A stretch of 64,000 nucleotides of DNA from Pseudomonadota bacterium (GTDB lineage: Bacteria; Pseudomonadota; Gammaproteobacteria; Xanthomonadales; Rhodanobacteraceae): the NCBI GenBank assembly GCA_021793575.1, contig JAJYSM010000007.1:1-64000 (forward strand). The letters are read 5' to 3'. The position numbers and the translations under genes are program-made. Below, piece after piece: positions 43,637 through 54,825 of this stretch; position 1 is the stretch's first letter; the number at the start of each line of letters is the position of its first letter. A model generated the notes under the pieces. That model ran no database searches. It had not been told where the DNA came from and was given only the letters and a program-made list of their open reading frames with translations.

Positions 43637-45022
43637 ATGAACCCACCGACAGAGCCGCCACCGCCATCATCACGCTCGCGGCTGCAGGCCATGCTCGGGC
43701 ACGAATTCTTTGCCGTGCATCAGTGGAAGCGGCGCCTTGCCTTGTGGATCGGCGCCCTGCTGGTGGCGCTGGCAGCCATCGTGTTCGCCAAGGCCAGCGA
43801 CTGGTCGTACCACCTTTTCCAGCGGATGCTCGGTTACGGCATCTGGATTCCGCTGATCGTCACGCCGATCGTGTTCGGCCTGCTGGCGTGGGTGACCGAA
43901 GGCAGGCTGCGCGCCACCCGCGGCAGCGGCATCCCGCAGGTGATCGCCACCCTGCACATCGAGGACGAGGGTTTTCGCGCGCGCATGCTGGCGATGCCGA
44001 TCGCGCTGGGCAAGATGCTGCTGACCCTGATTGCATTGGCGGTGGGCGCCTCGATCGGGCGCGAAGGGCCGACCGTGCACGTGGGTGCGGGGCTGTTCTA
44101 TTCGCTCGGCCGGCGCTTCGGCTTCGACGATCCCAAGGCCGCCTCGCGCTTCATCCTCGCCGGCGGCGCCTGCGGCATCGCGGCGGCGTTCAACACGCCG
44201 CTGGCCGGGGTGGTGTTCGCGATCGAGGAACTGGCCGGCACCTTCGAGCATCGTTTTAGCGGCCTGTTGCTGACCGCGGTGATCGTGGGCGGCGTGGTCT
44301 CGTTGGGCATCATGGGCAACTACGCGTATTTCGGCACCGTGCTGACCAACCTGCCGCTGGGTCATGCATGGCTGGCGGTGCTGCTGTGCGGCGTGATCTG
44401 CGGCCTGCTCGGCGGTCTGTTCGCGCGGCTGATCCTGCTCAGCCGCAGCGGTCCGCTGGCAGCGATCGGGCGCCTGCGTGCCCGCGCGCCGGTGCTGTTT
44501 GCCGGCGGCTGCGGGCTGGCGCTGGCGCTGCTCGGCGTGTACACCCACAACGCCGTGTACGGCACCGGCTACGACCAGGCGCGCGCGTTCGTGCAGCAGG
44601 CGGCGGTTACGCCGGGCGAGGGTTTCGGCTTCGCCAAGCTGCTGGCCAACGTGGTGTCGTACTGGGCCGGCATCCCCGGTGGCATTTTTTCGCCGGCGCT
44701 GGCCGTGGGTGCGGGGCTTGGCCACAACATCGCGCATTTCCTGCCCGGCGTGCCGCCCGCCGCGGTGGTGTTGCTGGGCATGAGTGCGTATCTGTCCGGC
44801 GTCACCGGCGCGCCGCTGACCTCGGCGGTGATCGCGATGGAGCTGAGCAACAACCAGACCATGGTGATCCCGATCATGGCCGCCTGCCTGCTGGCCCGCG
44901 CCGCCGCCACGATCTTCAGCCCGACTCCGGTGTACAAGGAATTCGCCGAGCGCATGGTGCAGGAGTTCGAGCGGCAGCGGTCGCATCCCGCGCCGGCGAA
45001 TGCAACGATCGACAAGCCATGA
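43637..45022 (+). CDS. ClC family chloride channel/antiporter
   Basis: A 461-residue ClC protein with about ten to twelve helices. The anion-pathway motifs are [18 protein letters not shown] with the gating glutamate, and [19 protein letters not shown]. There is no CBS domain. Transport direction (Cl-/H+ exchange or channel) is not readable; the gating Glu in GREGP is compatible with either. The ATG at 43637 was used over a GTG one codon upstream. hutI begins 25 bases downstream. Confidence 0.93.
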   Translation: MNPPTEPPPPSSRSRLQAMLGHEFFAVHQWKRRLALWIGALLVALAAIVFAKASDWSYHLFQRMLGYGIWIPLIVTPIVFGLLAWVTEGRLRATRGSGIPQVIATLHIEDEGFRARMLAMPIALGKMLLTLIALAVGASIGREGPTVHVGAGLFYSLGRRFGFDDPKAASRFILAGGACGIAAAFNTPLAGVVFAIEELAGTFEHRFSGLLLTAVIVGGVVSLGIMGNYAYFGTVLTNLPLGHAWLAVLLCGVICGLLGGLFARLILLSRSGPLAAIGRLRARAPVLFAGGCGLALALLGVYTHNAVYGTGYDQARAFVQQAAVTPGEGFGFAKLLANVVSYWAGIPGGIFSPALAVGAGLGHNIAHFLPGVPPAAVVLLGMSAYLSGVTGAPLTSAVIAMELSNNQTMVIPIMAACLLARAAATIFSPTPVYKEFAERMVQEFERQRSHPAPANATIDKP

Positions 45023-45047
45023 CGCCCCTGCAGGAGCAAGCACACGC

Positions 45048-46277
45048 ATGAACGAATCACGCTGGGATCGGCTGCTGCTGAATGCCACGCTGGCGACGTT
45101 TGCCGGCGACGCGCCGTATGGCCTGATCGAGCACGGCGCGATCGCGCTGCATCGCGGGCGCATCGCCTGGCTGGGCCGGATGGACGCGCTGCCGGCGGCG
45201 CCCGACGCGCTGGCCGCCGCGGTGGTCTCGCTGGATGGCGCGCTGCTCACGCCGGGGCTGATCGACTGCCATACCCATCTGGTGTTCGGCGGCGATCGCG
45301 CGCAGGAGTTCGACCTGCGCCTCAACGGCGCCAGCTACACGGACATCGCGCACGCCGGCGGCGGCATCGTCAGCACGGTGCAGGCCACCCGCGCTGCAAC
45401 GGAGGATCAGCTCTACGCGCAGTCGCTGCCGCGCGCGCAGGCGCTGCACCGCGACGGCGTGACCACGCTGGAGATCAAGTCCGGCTACGGGCTGAGCCTG
45501 GACAGCGAGCGACGCATGCTGCGGGTGGCGCGACGGCTCGGCCGCGAGCTGGGCATCAGCGTGCGCACCAGCTTTCTCGGCCTGCATGCGCTGCCGCCGG
45601 AATACCGCGATCGGCGCGACGATTACGTCGCGCTGGTGTGCGACGAGATGCTGCCCGCGCTCGCCGCCGAAGGCCTGGTGGACGCGGTGGATGCGTTTTG
45701 CGAGGGCATCGGTTTCAGCCCGGCGGAAACACGCCGCCTGTTCGAGCGCGCGCAGGCGCTGGGCCTGCCGGTGAAGCTGCACGCCGAGCAGCTGTCCGAC
45801 CAGTGCGGCGCCGCGCTGGTGGCCGAGTACGGCGGGCTGTCGGCCGATCATCTGGAACACCTGAGCGAATCCGGCGTGCGCGCGATGGCCGCCGCCGGCA
45901 CCGTGGCGGTGCTGCTGCCCGGCGCGTTCTACGCGCTGCGCGAAACGCGGCTACCGCCCATCGATGCGCTGCGCGCACAGCGCGTGCCAATGGCGGTGGC
46001 CAGCGACTGCAACCCCGGCACCTCGCCGCTGCTGTCGCTGCGGCTGGCCGCCGGCATGGCCTGCACGCTGTTTCGGCTGACGCCGGAGGAAGCGCTGCGC
46101 GGCGTCACCGTCCATGCGGCACGCGCGCTGGGGCTGGCCGATCGCGGCACGCTGGCGCCGGGCCAGCGCGCCGACCTGGTGGCGTGGAATGTGCGCGCGC
46201 CGGCCGAACTCTGCTACTGGATTGGCGGCGAGCTGGTGCGCGAGGTGTGGATCGGCGGCGAGTCAGCGCCGGCGTGA
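45048..46277 (+). CDS. hutI: Imidazolonepropionase HutI
   Basis: A 409-residue amidohydrolase that opens 4-imidazolone-5-propanoate to N-formimidoyl-L-glutamate, the substrate of HutF. Metal motif [16 protein letters not shown] is followed by [47 protein letters not shown] and [10 protein letters not shown]. The ATG at 45048 gives the standard length. Its 3' end overlaps the convergent lpxK gene by 15 bases. Confidence 0.96.
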   Translation: MNESRWDRLLLNATLATFAGDAPYGLIEHGAIALHRGRIAWLGRMDALPAAPDALAAAVVSLDGALLTPGLIDCHTHLVFGGDRAQEFDLRLNGASYTDIAHAGGGIVSTVQATRAATEDQLYAQSLPRAQALHRDGVTTLEIKSGYGLSLDSERRMLRVARRLGRELGISVRTSFLGLHALPPEYRDRRDDYVALVCDEMLPALAAEGLVDAVDAFCEGIGFSPAETRRLFERAQALGLPVKLHAEQLSDQCGAALVAEYGGLSADHLEHLSESGVRAMAAAGTVAVLLPGAFYALRETRLPPIDALRAQRVPMAVASDCNPGTSPLLSLRLAAGMACTLFRLTPEEALRGVTVHAARALGLADRGTLAPGQRADLVAWNVRAPAELCYWIGGELVREVWIGGESAPA

Positions 46278-47246
46278 GGCCGCGGCGCGCTGCGCCAGCG
46301 CCGCATGGAACGCCGGCGGCAGCTCGGCCTGCACCGGCACGCGCCACCACCCCGGCTGGGCGAAGTCGCGGCACTTGACCGCGTCCTTGTCGGTCATCAG
46401 CAGCGGCAGTCCATCGGCAAAATCCAGCTCCGCCGCTACGAACGCGTGATGGTCGGGGAAGGCGTGCTCGATCGGCGCGATGCCGGCCGCGCGCAGGCTG
46501 TCGAAAAACCGCCGTGGGTGGCCGATCGCCGCCAGCGCATGCACGCGCTGCCCGGCAAAGCTGGCCAGCGGCTGCGTGCGGCCATCGCGCAGATTCACCG
46601 CCATGTCGCCGCGCAGCTGCATCGGGATCTCGCCCGCCTCGGCCACGCCGCCGTGGCAGACGCGAAAATCCACCCGCGCCAGCCGCGCCAGCGGTTCGCG
46701 CAGCGGCCCGGCCGGCAGCAGCTGGCGATTGCCGAAGCGGCGCCGGCCGTCGATCACGCAGACCTCCACGTCGCGCGCCAGCGCGTAGTGCTGCAGGCCG
46801 TCGTCGGCGATCACCACGTCGCAGCCGGCTGCCAGCAGCAGCCGCGCTGCCGCCGCGCGGTCGCGCCCCACCGCCACCGGCACGCCGCTGGCGTGGATCA
46901 GGCAGGGCTCGTCGCCCACCCGGGCCGGATCGGGCGTCGCGTCCAGCAGCAGCGGTTCGCGCTGGCGGCCGCCGTAGCCGCGGCTGACCACGCCGGGCTG
47001 CCAGCCGCGCTGTCGCAGCGCCTGCGCCACGGCGATGGTCAGCGGCGTCTTGCCGGTGCCGCCCACGCTGAGATTACCGACCACCAACACCGGCACCGGC
47101 AGGCGTGCGCTGCGCAGCCAGCCGCCGCGATACAGCCGCGCGCGCAGGCGCGTCACGCCGCCGTACAGCGCGGCCAGCGGCCAGCTCCACCACGGCGGGC
47201 GGGCGCCTTCGTACCAGGCTGATGCGAGCGTGTCGATCAGCGCCAT
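46263..47246 (-). CDS. lpxK: Tetraacyldisaccharide 4'-kinase LpxK
   Basis: A 327-residue inner-membrane-associated kinase that phosphorylates the 4' position of the lipid A precursor. [12 protein letters not shown] is the P-loop; [23 protein letters not shown] and [18 protein letters not shown] are family marks. It is the last gene of the lolC-to-lpxK unit, 10 bases after msbA. It overlaps hutI tail-to-tail. Confidence 0.96.
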   Translation of the reverse strand: MALIDTLASAWYEGARPPWWSWPLAALYGGVTRLRARLYRGGWLRSARLPVPVLVVGNLSVGGTGKTPLTIAVAQALRQRGWQPGVVSRGYGGRQREPLLLDATPDPARVGDEPCLIHASGVPVAVGRDRAAAARLLLAAGCDVVIADDGLQHYALARDVEVCVIDGRRRFGNRQLLPAGPLREPLARLARVDFRVCHGGVAEAGEIPMQLRGDMAVNLRDGRTQPLASFAGQRVHALAAIGHPRRFFDSLRAAGIAPIEHAFPDHHAFVAAELDFADGLPLLMTDKDAVKCRDFAQPGWWRVPVQAELPPAFHAALAQRAAASRRR

Positions 47247-47256
47247 GCGCGGCTCC

Positions 47257-49077
47257 TCAGCCGGCGCCCGGATCGTTGGCTGCAGCGCTCAGCGGCTCGC
47301 CGGCGTGGCCGTCGGCCTGGTCGTGGAACTGCATGCGGTGCAACGCGGCGTAGTGCCCGTTCAATGCGATCAGCTCGGCGTGCGTGCCACGCTCGACGAT
47401 GCGGCCCTGATCCATCACCGCGATCTGGTCGGCATGCTCGATGGTGGACAGGCGATGCGCGATCACCAGCGTAGTGCGGTTCTTCATCAGCCGCTGCAGC
47501 GCCTGCTGGATCAGCCGCTCCGATTCGGTATCCAGCGCGCTGGTGGCTTCGTCCAGCACCAGGATCGGCGAGTTCTTCAGAATCGCGCGGGCGATCGCGA
47601 GGCGCTGGCGCTGGCCGCCGGACAGCATGTTGCCGCCCTGCCCGACCGGGGTATGGATGCCCTGCGGCATGCGTGCGATGAACTCCATCGCGTTGGCCGC
47701 TTCGGCGGCGGCGATGATGGCCGCCTCGCTGGCGCCCGCCAGCTCGCCGTAGGCGATGTTGTTGGCCACGGTGTCGTCGAACAGCACCACGCTCTGGCCG
47801 ACCCAGGCGATCTGCCGGCGCAGCGAGGCCAGCGTGTAGTGCTGGTAGTCCTGATCGTCCAGTACGATGCGCCCGGCACTGGGCGCATGAAAGCGCGGCA
47901 GCAGGCTGACCAGGCTGCTCTTGCCGCTGCCCGAGCGCCCCACCAGCGCGGTCACCGTGCCGGGCGCGCAGTGCAGGTCGACCCCGCGCAGCGCCGCGCG
48001 ATCGTTGCGCGGATACACCAGCCGCACGCCCTCGAAGCGCAGATCGCCGCGGGTGCGCTCCAGCTGCTGCGTGCCGCTGTCGGTCTCCGGCGGCATGTCG
48101 ATCACCTCGAACAGATCCTCGGCGGCGGACAGACCGCGCTGGATGTTCGCCTGCACGCCGGTCAGCCGCTTCAGCGAGGGCAGCATGCCGCCCATCGCGG
48201 TGAGCACGGTGAAGAACACGCCCGGCGTGATGCTGTCGATGATCTGCGGCCGCGTGCCCAGATACACCAGCAGCGCCATTGCGAACGCGGCCACCGTCTG
48301 GATGGTGGCGCTCGAAGTGGCGCTGGTGGCAGCGATCTTGAGATTGAGCCGGCGGGTGCGCTGGGTGATCGCGTCGAAGCGGCTCGCCTCGTGCGCCTGG
48401 CCGCCGTAGATGCGCACCTCACGGTGGGCGCCGACCGACTCCTCCACGCTGCCGGTGATCGAGCCCATCATGCCCTGCACGCGCTTGCTGATCTGCCGAT
48501 AGCGGCGGCTGACCACGGTGGCGATCAGTGTGATCGCCGGAATCATCACCACCAGTGCCAGCGTCAGATAGGCGCTGTTGATCAGCATCACGTACAGCAT
48601 GCCGAGCACGGTGACACCCTCGGTAATCGTCACCTTCACCGCGTCAGTGGCAGTCGACGCCACCTGCTCGCTGGTATAGGTGATGCGCGAGATCTGGTGG
48701 CCGGAAGCTTCGGCGCCGAAGAACGCCGCCGGCAGCCGCAGGTAGGACCCGAACACCTCCTGCTGGATCGACTGCACCACGTTGCGGCCAATGTAGGAAA
48801 TACCGTAACTGCTGGCGAACGTGCCCAGCGCGCGCACCACGAAGATGGCGACGATCCAGATCGGCATCCAGAAGATGTAGTACGCGTTTTTCAGGGCGAA
48901 CATCTGGTCGATCATCGGCTTCAGCAGCTGGGTGAACACCGCCAGCGCACCACCTTCCACTGCCATGCCGACCACCGTGATCACTGCCACTGGCCAGTAG
49001 CGGCGGCTGTAGCCGAGCAGGCGCTTGTAGATGGTCCAGCTTTGCGCATCCCACAAGCCGGTCTTGCGGCCGCTCAC
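47257..49077 (-). CDS. msbA: Lipid A export ATP-binding/permease protein MsbA
   Basis: A 606-residue half ABC exporter that flips lipid A-core across the inner membrane. Six spans fill the first half; the ATPase half has GRSGSGKSSLVSLLPRF, the Q-loop near QSVVLFDDTV, LSGGQRQRLAIARA, and ILVLDEATSALDTESE. A GTG start at 49077 overlaps the exbD stop (GTGA). Proximity to lpxK supports MsbA over other exporters. Confidence 0.95.
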   Translation of the reverse strand: MSGRKTGLWDAQSWTIYKRLLGYSRRYWPVAVITVVGMAVEGGALAVFTQLLKPMIDQMFALKNAYYIFWMPIWIVAIFVVRALGTFASSYGISYIGRNVVQSIQQEVFGSYLRLPAAFFGAEASGHQISRITYTSEQVASTATDAVKVTITEGVTVLGMLYVMLINSAYLTLALVVMIPAITLIATVVSRRYRQISKRVQGMMGSITGSVEESVGAHREVRIYGGQAHEASRFDAITQRTRRLNLKIAATSATSSATIQTVAAFAMALLVYLGTRPQIIDSITPGVFFTVLTAMGGMLPSLKRLTGVQANIQRGLSAAEDLFEVIDMPPETDSGTQQLERTRGDLRFEGVRLVYPRNDRAALRGVDLHCAPGTVTALVGRSGSGKSSLVSLLPRFHAPSAGRIVLDDQDYQHYTLASLRRQIAWVGQSVVLFDDTVANNIAYGELAGASEAAIIAAAEAANAMEFIARMPQGIHTPVGQGGNMLSGGQRQRLAIARAILKNSPILVLDEATSALDTESERLIQQALQRLMKNRTTLVIAHRLSTIEHADQIAVMDQGRIVERGTHAELIALNGHYAALHRMQFHDQADGHAGEPLSAAANDPGAG

Positions 49078-49505
49078 GGTTGCGCGCCCGGCTGGCTCGG
49101 CGTGGTGGCGATCGACAGCTTGGTGAAGCCGAGCTGGCCCAGCGCGTCCATCGCGGTCACCACGTTCTGGTTCGGCGTCATGGCGTCGGCGCGGATCGTT
49201 ACCGGACGCGTGCGGTCATCGCCGGCATTGCGCGCGATGGTCTGTTTCAGCGGCCCAATGCCCTCACCCATCACTTCGTCGCTGCCCACGTAATAGCGCC
49301 CGTCGCGGTCGATCATGATAGTCAGCGCCGGCGCGTTCATGTCGCGGTCCTGCGTGCTGGCGGTAGGCAGCGTGATCTGCAGGCGCGAGTGCTGCACGAA
49401 CGTGCTGGTGAGCACGAAGAACATCAGCAGGGTCAGCAGCACGTCGATCAGCGGAATCACGTTGATCTCGAAGTCGTCCCCGCGGCGATCGTTGCTGATA
49501 CGCAT
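49074..49505 (-). CDS. exbD: ExbD/TolR family biopolymer transport protein
   Basis: A 143-residue protein with one N-terminal span, INVIPLIDVLLTLLMFFVLT, which carries the functional aspartate, and a periplasmic domain. With ExbB it forms a proton-driven stator. It is 10 bases after exbB and coupled to msbA, an arrangement common in Xanthomonadales. Whether it drives TonB or an envelope process linked to lipid A is not known; no tonB is adjacent. Confidence 0.92.
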   Translation of the reverse strand: MRISNDRRGDDFEINVIPLIDVLLTLLMFFVLTSTFVQHSRLQITLPTASTQDRDMNAPALTIMIDRDGRYYVGSDEVMGEGIGPLKQTIARNAGDDRTRPVTIRADAMTPNQNVVTAMDALGQLGFTKLSIATTPSQPGAQP

Positions 49506-49515
49506 GACGCGGCGC

Positions 49516-50184
49516 TCAGCCCGCGGTCGGCGCGGCAGGCGTCACGGGACGCCGCGGCCGTGCCGGTGCGGAGGCCGATGCGCCCGGCAAAGTCAGCTCG
49601 TCCAGCAGCGCGGTGGCCTGCTTCTCCATCTGCACGCAGTAGCCGGCCACGCGCGAACGGAAATAGCGGTGCAGCACGTAGGCCGGGATCGCCACGGTGA
49701 GGCCCGAGGCGGTGCAGATCAGCGCCTCGCCGATGCCGCCGGCCATCTTGGCCGGATCGCCGATGCCGCCGGCCATGACTTCCATGAACATGCGGATCAG
49801 CCCGATCACGGTGCCGAACAGGCCCAGCAGCGGACCGATCAGCGCGATCGTGCCCAGCGTGTCGAGATAGCGCTGCATCTGGTGTACCACGTGGCGGCCG
49901 GTGTCCTCGATGCGCTCCTTGATCAGCTCGCGCGAACGGCTGCGCACGGCCAGCGCCGCAGCCAGCAGCTCGCCCAGCGGCGAACCGTTGGAGAGCGCCT
50001 CCAGATGCCGCGGGTCGAGCTGGCCCGAGCGCGCCCATTCGCGCACCTCGTCGCCCAGGCCGGGCGGCAGCACCGCGCTGCGCCGCAGCGTCCAGCAGCG
50101 CTCCAGCACGATCGCCAGCGCGATCGCCGAACAGATCAGGATGGGCACCATCGCCCAGCCACCCGCCATCAGGATTTCCAGCAC
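49516..50184 (-). CDS. exbB: ExbB/MotA/TolQ family proton channel protein
   Basis: A 222-residue three-span protein. MLEILMAGGWAMVPILICS-like N-terminus, ERCWTLRRSAVLPPGLGDEV, and the two-helix channel region TIALIGPLLGLFGTVIGLI to ALICTASGLTVAIPAYVL are typical. The GTG at 50184 was chosen because relatives begin at this LELxxAGGW segment; an ATG at 50223 with GAGG would add 13 basic residues. It acts with ExbD. Confidence 0.92.
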   Translation of the reverse strand: MLEILMAGGWAMVPILICSAIALAIVLERCWTLRRSAVLPPGLGDEVREWARSGQLDPRHLEALSNGSPLGELLAAALAVRSRSRELIKERIEDTGRHVVHQMQRYLDTLGTIALIGPLLGLFGTVIGLIRMFMEVMAGGIGDPAKMAGGIGEALICTASGLTVAIPAYVLHRYFRSRVAGYCVQMEKQATALLDELTLPGASASAPARPRRPVTPAAPTAG

Positions 50185-50300
50185 GTTTCGACCCCGGCAC
50201 ACGACTCGTCGACGAGCGCGCATGATAGCAGCCTCGCCGCGGCCGACTGCGGCAGGCGTGGCATTCCGCCGACGACGCAGGCCAGGCTGCGCCAGCGCGC

Positions 50301-52601
50301 TCACTCGCGCCAGTAGCGCCACTGGCGCAGCCGCCAGCCGAGTTGACGCCGGGCCGGACCGTGCACCGGAAAGTCGAGCGCCATCGCCCCCTGCTGCGCG
50401 GTGCCGAATACCGGCACCTGCGCCTCGGCATAACGCGCCAGCACCTCGGGTCGTGGATGGCCGAAGCGGTTGTGCCAGCCGGCCGAGACCAGCGCCAGCG
50501 GCGGCCGCAGCGCGGCGATGAACGCGGCGCTGGAAGAACGATGACTGCCGTGATGCGGCACCAGCAGCACCGGCGGTGCGCCCGGTTCAAGCGCAGCCGC
50601 CACCTGCGGCTCCAGCCTGGCGCTGATGTCGCCAGTCAGCAGCAGCCGCGCGCCGCTGGCGCCGGTGACCAGCAGCACGCACGAGTTGTCGTTGCCGCGC
50701 ACGCGCGACTGCAGCACCTGCGGACTGATCACCTGGAAACGCACGCCATCCCATTGCCACGCCTGCCCGGCCACGCACTGCCGCGCCGGCAGCGCCAGCC
50801 GGCCCGGTTCGCCGGCCAGCCGCTGCGCCTGCGGAAACGCCGTCGCCACGGCCTCGGCGCCACCGGCGTGATCGTTGTCGCCGTGGCTTACCAGCAGCAT
50901 GTCCACCGCGCGGATGCCCAGCGCATGGATCGAAGGCAGCACCACCGCCTCGCCCAGATCGAAACCCGACGGGTAGCGCGCGCCGGAGTCGTAGACCAGC
51001 GCGTGCCGCTGCGTACGCAGCAGCACCGCCAGCCCCTGCCCCACATCCAGCACCCACACCTCGAACGCGCCGGCCGCCGGCTGCACGCGCGGCGGCAGCA
51101 CCAGCGGCAGCAACAGCAGCGCGCCGAACCAGCGCAGCGGCAGCCCGCGCGGCAGGAACAGCCACAGCGCGCCGAGCAGCGCCAGCAGCAGCGCCCACGG
51201 CTGCACGGCGGGCAGATACCAGTGCGCGCCCGGCCAGCCCGCCATCCGCTCCAGCAGCCACCACTGCGCGTGCGCCAGCTGCGCCGCCAGCCACAGCACC
51301 GGCGCGGCCAGCGGCGGACACACGCCCAGCAGCAGCATGCCAAGCAACGCGCACGGCACGATCGCGAAGCTGACGAACGGCACCGCCAGCAGGTTGGACA
51401 GCGCGCCCAGCAGCGACGCCTGGCCGAAAAACCACAGCGTCAGCGGCAACAGCGCCACCGTCATCACCAGCTGCCCGGCCGACAGCTCATGCACGAACGC
51501 GCGCAGGCCGCGACCGCGCGCCTGCAGGCACAGCATCAGGAACGCCACGCCGACGAACGACAGCCAGAAGCCGGCCGCCAGCACCGCCAGCGGATCGAAC
51601 AGCAGCATCGCGATCAGCGCCAGCGCCAGCGACTGCGCCCCGCTGCCGGCGCGCCGGCTGCAGCGCGCCAGCGCCACCACCGCGATCATCAGCAGCGTGC
51701 GCACGGTGGGCAGGCCGAAGCCGGCCAGCGCACTGTACGCCGTCGCCAGCAGCAGCGCGGCGGCAGCCTGCGCCTGCGCGCGCGGCAGGCGCAGCGCCAG
51801 CGTCGGCCGCAGCGCATACAGCAGCAGCGCCAGCCACACCCCGAACACCGCGGCCACGCCCACGTGAAAGCCGGAGATCGCGATCAGGTGCGACACGCCA
51901 TTGGCGCGCGCCACTTCCCAGTCGTGCGCGTCGAGCCCGCGCGTGTCGCCCACCGAAAACGCCTGCAGCAGGGCGGCATCGTGCGGGTCCGGCACACGCG
52001 CCGCGATGCCGCGGGCGACCGCGTCGCGCACGCCGTCGACGCAAGCGGGCGCGGCGGCCAGCAGCGCGTTGGCCGGGTCCTTGCGCACGTAGCCGGTGGC
52101 GACGATGCCGCGCTCCAGCGCCGAGCGCTCGCTGTCGGCGCCGCCGGGATTGAGCAGGCCGCGCGGTCGCTTCAGCCGCAGCAGCAGGCGCCAGCGGCTG
52201 CACGGGCGCAGCGCCGGCGCGTCGTCGTACCAGGACACGGTGACCCGGCCGCGCAGCGCGATCGGCGCGCCATCCAGCGTGGCCTGCTGCGCCCGCAGGA
52301 TGAAGCGACTGGCATCCATGCCCTGCTGCGGCAGGTCGTCGAGCGTGCCGACCACCACCACGTCACGGCCTTCCAGCGCGCGCGGCAGGCGCGCCTGCAT
52401 CGCGGCGTCGCCGCACCACGCCGCCCACGCGCCGCCCAAGAGCAGCCACGCCAGCACATGCCCGCGCGGAACGCGCCACAGCCACAGCAGCGCCACCGCC
52501 AGCAGCAGGCCCGTCCCCCAGCGCGGCGGCAGCGCCGGCAGCCACTGCACCAGCAGCACGCCGAGCAGCAGCGCCAGCGCCGCCGTGATTGCCGTTGGCA
52601 T
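50301..52601 (-). CDS. comEC: DNA internalisation competence protein ComEC/Rec2
   Basis: A 766-residue inner-membrane channel for single-stranded DNA uptake. It has an N-terminal DUF4131 region, a multi-span competence domain (NGVSHLIAISGFHVGV), and a C-terminal metallo-beta-lactamase domain with SHGDNDHAGG and LLVPHHGSHRSSS. It points to natural transformation ability, though pilus and comM genes are not in the window. An in-frame GTG at 52619 is an alternative start. It lies within the lol-exb-msbA-lpxK unit. Confidence 0.95.
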   Translation of the reverse strand: MPTAITAALALLLGVLLVQWLPALPPRWGTGLLLAVALLWLWRVPRGHVLAWLLLGGAWAAWCGDAAMQARLPRALEGRDVVVVGTLDDLPQQGMDASRFILRAQQATLDGAPIALRGRVTVSWYDDAPALRPCSRWRLLLRLKRPRGLLNPGGADSERSALERGIVATGYVRKDPANALLAAAPACVDGVRDAVARGIAARVPDPHDAALLQAFSVGDTRGLDAHDWEVARANGVSHLIAISGFHVGVAAVFGVWLALLLYALRPTLALRLPRAQAQAAAALLLATAYSALAGFGLPTVRTLLMIAVVALARCSRRAGSGAQSLALALIAMLLFDPLAVLAAGFWLSFVGVAFLMLCLQARGRGLRAFVHELSAGQLVMTVALLPLTLWFFGQASLLGALSNLLAVPFVSFAIVPCALLGMLLLGVCPPLAAPVLWLAAQLAHAQWWLLERMAGWPGAHWYLPAVQPWALLLALLGALWLFLPRGLPLRWFGALLLLPLVLPPRVQPAAGAFEVWVLDVGQGLAVLLRTQRHALVYDSGARYPSGFDLGEAVVLPSIHALGIRAVDMLLVSHGDNDHAGGAEAVATAFPQAQRLAGEPGRLALPARQCVAGQAWQWDGVRFQVISPQVLQSRVRGNDNSCVLLVTGASGARLLLTGDISARLEPQVAAALEPGAPPVLLVPHHGSHRSSSAAFIAALRPPLALVSAGWHNRFGHPRPEVLARYAEAQVPVFGTAQQGAMALDFPVHGPARRQLGWRLRQWRYWRE

Positions 52602-52718
52602 GCCTGCCACTCGCGCCACGCTGTGATCCCCCGCGTCTCCCCGATGCGGTCGAGCCTAGCCCGACCGCCGCGGCCGCGCGGATGAAAAAGCTGTAGGCGT
52701 GCGCCGCAGTGTCAGCGA

Positions 52719-53441
52719 TCAGGCGGCAGTGTTCTCGCGCAGCACGCCGTTGTGCAGCACCAGCGTGCGATCCATCCGCGCGGCGAGGCGGGTGTCGTGG
52801 GTGACCAGGATGAAGCTGGTGCCGATCTCGCGGTTGAGCTCCAGCATCAGCGCATACACCTGCGCGGCATTCGCCTCGTCGAGGTTGCCGGTGGGTTCGT
52901 CGCCGAGCACGCAGGCGGGCTTCGTCACCAGCGCGCGCGCCACTGCGCAGCGCTGCCGCTCACCACCGGACAGCTCCGATGGCTTGTGATGGCCGCGCGC
53001 GCCCAGCCCGACCCGCTCCAGCAGCGCGCCGGCCTGGCGCTGCGCCTCGGCGATCGCGGTGCCGCGGATCAGCAGCGGCATGCAGACGTTCTCCAGCGCG
53101 GTGAACTCGGGCAACAGGTGGTGGAACTGGTAGATGAAACCGAGCGAGCGGTTGCGCACGCGGCCGCGCTCGGCGTCGGAGAGCTTCGACAGCACGCGGC
53201 CGTCCACCTCCACCTCGCCGGCGCTGAGCGAATCCAGCCCGCCGATGATGTGCAGCAGGGTGCTCTTGCCGGAACCGGAGGCGCCGACGATCGCCATCGT
53301 CTCGCCGCGCCTGAGGGTGAAGCTGACGTCGCTCAGCACCTCGGTGCGCAGGTTGCCTTCGGCATAGGTCTTGGCCACGCCGCTGGCGCGCAGCACATTT
53401 TCACTGGCCTGATTCTTGGAGTTCATCGCGGTCTTATTCAT
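52719..53441 (-). CDS. lolD: Lipoprotein-releasing ABC transporter ATPase LolD
   Basis: A 240-residue ATPase that powers release of outer-membrane lipoproteins to Lol[19 protein letters not shown] is Walker [18 protein letters not shown] the Q-loop region typical of Lol[16 protein letters not shown] the signature and [12 protein letters not shown] Walker B. Its ATG overlaps the lolC stop by 8 bases. An internal ATG five codons on is possible. Confidence 0.96.
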   Translation of the reverse strand: MNKTAMNSKNQASENVLRASGVAKTYAEGNLRTEVLSDVSFTLRRGETMAIVGASGSGKSTLLHIIGGLDSLSAGEVEVDGRVLSKLSDAERGRVRNRSLGFIYQFHHLLPEFTALENVCMPLLIRGTAIAEAQRQAGALLERVGLGARGHHKPSELSGGERQRCAVARALVTKPACVLGDEPTGNLDEANAAQVYALMLELNREIGTSFILVTHDTRLAARMDRTLVLHNGVLRENTAA

Positions 53442-54675
53442 AGCGCAGCGCCTGCGCCGGCTGCGTGCGCGAGGCGCGCCACGCGGGGTACAAGGTAGCC
53501 AGCAGCGAGAAGGCGAAGGTCAGCAGCGCCGTCCAGCCCACGTCGTGCCAGTCCAGCCGGCTCGGCACCTCGCTGATGTAGTAGACGTCCGGCGACAGGA
53601 AGGTGACGTGGAAGGTGTGCTCGATCCACTTGATGATGCCCGGCAGCTTCCACGACAGCAGCGAACCGAGGCTGACGCCGAAGCCGATCCCGACCACGCC
53701 CACCAGCACGCCCTGCACCATGAACATGCCCATGATGCTGCGCGGCGTGGCGCCCAGCGTGCGCAGGATCGCGATGTCGGCCTGCTTGTCGGTGACCAGC
53801 ATCATCAGCATCGAGATCAGGTTGATCACCGCCACCAGGATGATCAGCGACAGGATCACGAACATCACCATCTTCTCCATCGACAGCGCGGAGAACAGGT
53901 TGGCATTGGTGTCCATCCAGGTCTGCACCCGATACACCTGGCCCAGCTTGTCGGCCAGCTCGCGCGCCACCGGGCGGGCGTTGAACAGGTTGTCCAGGCG
54001 CAGCCGGATGCCGGTGGGGCCGCTGAGGCTGTTGAGCTTTTCCGCGTCGCCCATGTTGACCAGCGCGAGGCCGGAATCGTACTGCTCCATGCCCAGCGCG
54101 AAGATGCCCACCACGTGGAAGCTGCGGATGCGCGGCACGCTGCCCATCGGGGTGGCGCGCAGCTGTTGCACCACCATGGTCACGCGATCGCCGACGCTGA
54201 CGCCCAGCGTCATCGCCAGCTCCTGGCCAAGTACGATGTTCCAGCTGTCGGGAGTCAGCGCATCGAGGCTGCCTTCGACCATGTGCTTGTTGAAGTCGTC
54301 GACCTTCGGCTCCAGCGCCGGTTCGATGCCGCGTACCATCGCGCCGCTGGAATGGCGCGCGCTCAGGTAGGCCTCGGCGTCGACATACGGCGCGGCACCC
54401 AGCACGTGCGGGTTCGCCTCGGCGATCTTCAGCGCGTGGGTGTAGTCCTGCATGCTCTCGCCGATGCCCGACACGGTGGCATGCGAGACCGCGCCGAGGA
54501 TGCGCGTGCGCATCTGGTAGTCGAAGCCGTTCATTACCGACATCACGGTGATCAGCGCGATCACGCTGATCGCGATGCACACGATCGACACGGTCGAGAT
54601 GAACGAGATGAACTGGTTGCGCCGCTTGGCGCGGGTGTAGCGCAGGCCGATGAAGAGTTCGAGCGGTCGGAACAT
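53434..54675 (-). CDS. lolC: Lipoprotein-releasing system permease LolC/LolE
   Basis: A 413-residue permease with four spans and a large periplasmic domain. It begins [20 protein letters not shown], the LolC/LolE start, and ends with [35 protein letters not shown] is the coupling region for LolD. Only one LolC/E gene is present here, so it may act as a homodimer (LolF-like) or pair with a distant gene. The ATG at 54675 starts at the conserved segment. Confidence 0.94.
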   Translation of the reverse strand: MFRPLELFIGLRYTRAKRRNQFISFISTVSIVCIAISVIALITVMSVMNGFDYQMRTRILGAVSHATVSGIGESMQDYTHALKIAEANPHVLGAAPYVDAEAYLSARHSSGAMVRGIEPALEPKVDDFNKHMVEGSLDALTPDSWNIVLGQELAMTLGVSVGDRVTMVVQQLRATPMGSVPRIRSFHVVGIFALGMEQYDSGLALVNMGDAEKLNSLSGPTGIRLRLDNLFNARPVARELADKLGQVYRVQTWMDTNANLFSALSMEKMVMFVILSLIILVAVINLISMLMMLVTDKQADIAILRTLGATPRSIMGMFMVQGVLVGVVGIGFGVSLGSLLSWKLPGIIKWIEHTFHVTFLSPDVYYISEVPSRLDWHDVGWTALLTFAFSLLATLYPAWRASRTQPAQALRYE

Positions 54676-54825
54676 GGCAGCCTGATCGGTGGGCCAACGG
54701 GATGGAACGAAAGGGTGATGTCGGGCCAGCGGCTGCGGCAACGTACGCATCCGGGCATAGACCGCGTTGCCGCGGCAGAGTGCCCGAAGGATTCCGGCGC
54801 GGCAAGCCGCAACGGTGCGACGCCC

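Noticed and set aside
49074-50184. exbB-exbD as the dedicated energiser of the PQQ receptor
   Set aside because: The pair is 30 kb away, coupled to msbA, and no tonB is nearby; nothing in the sequence links them.
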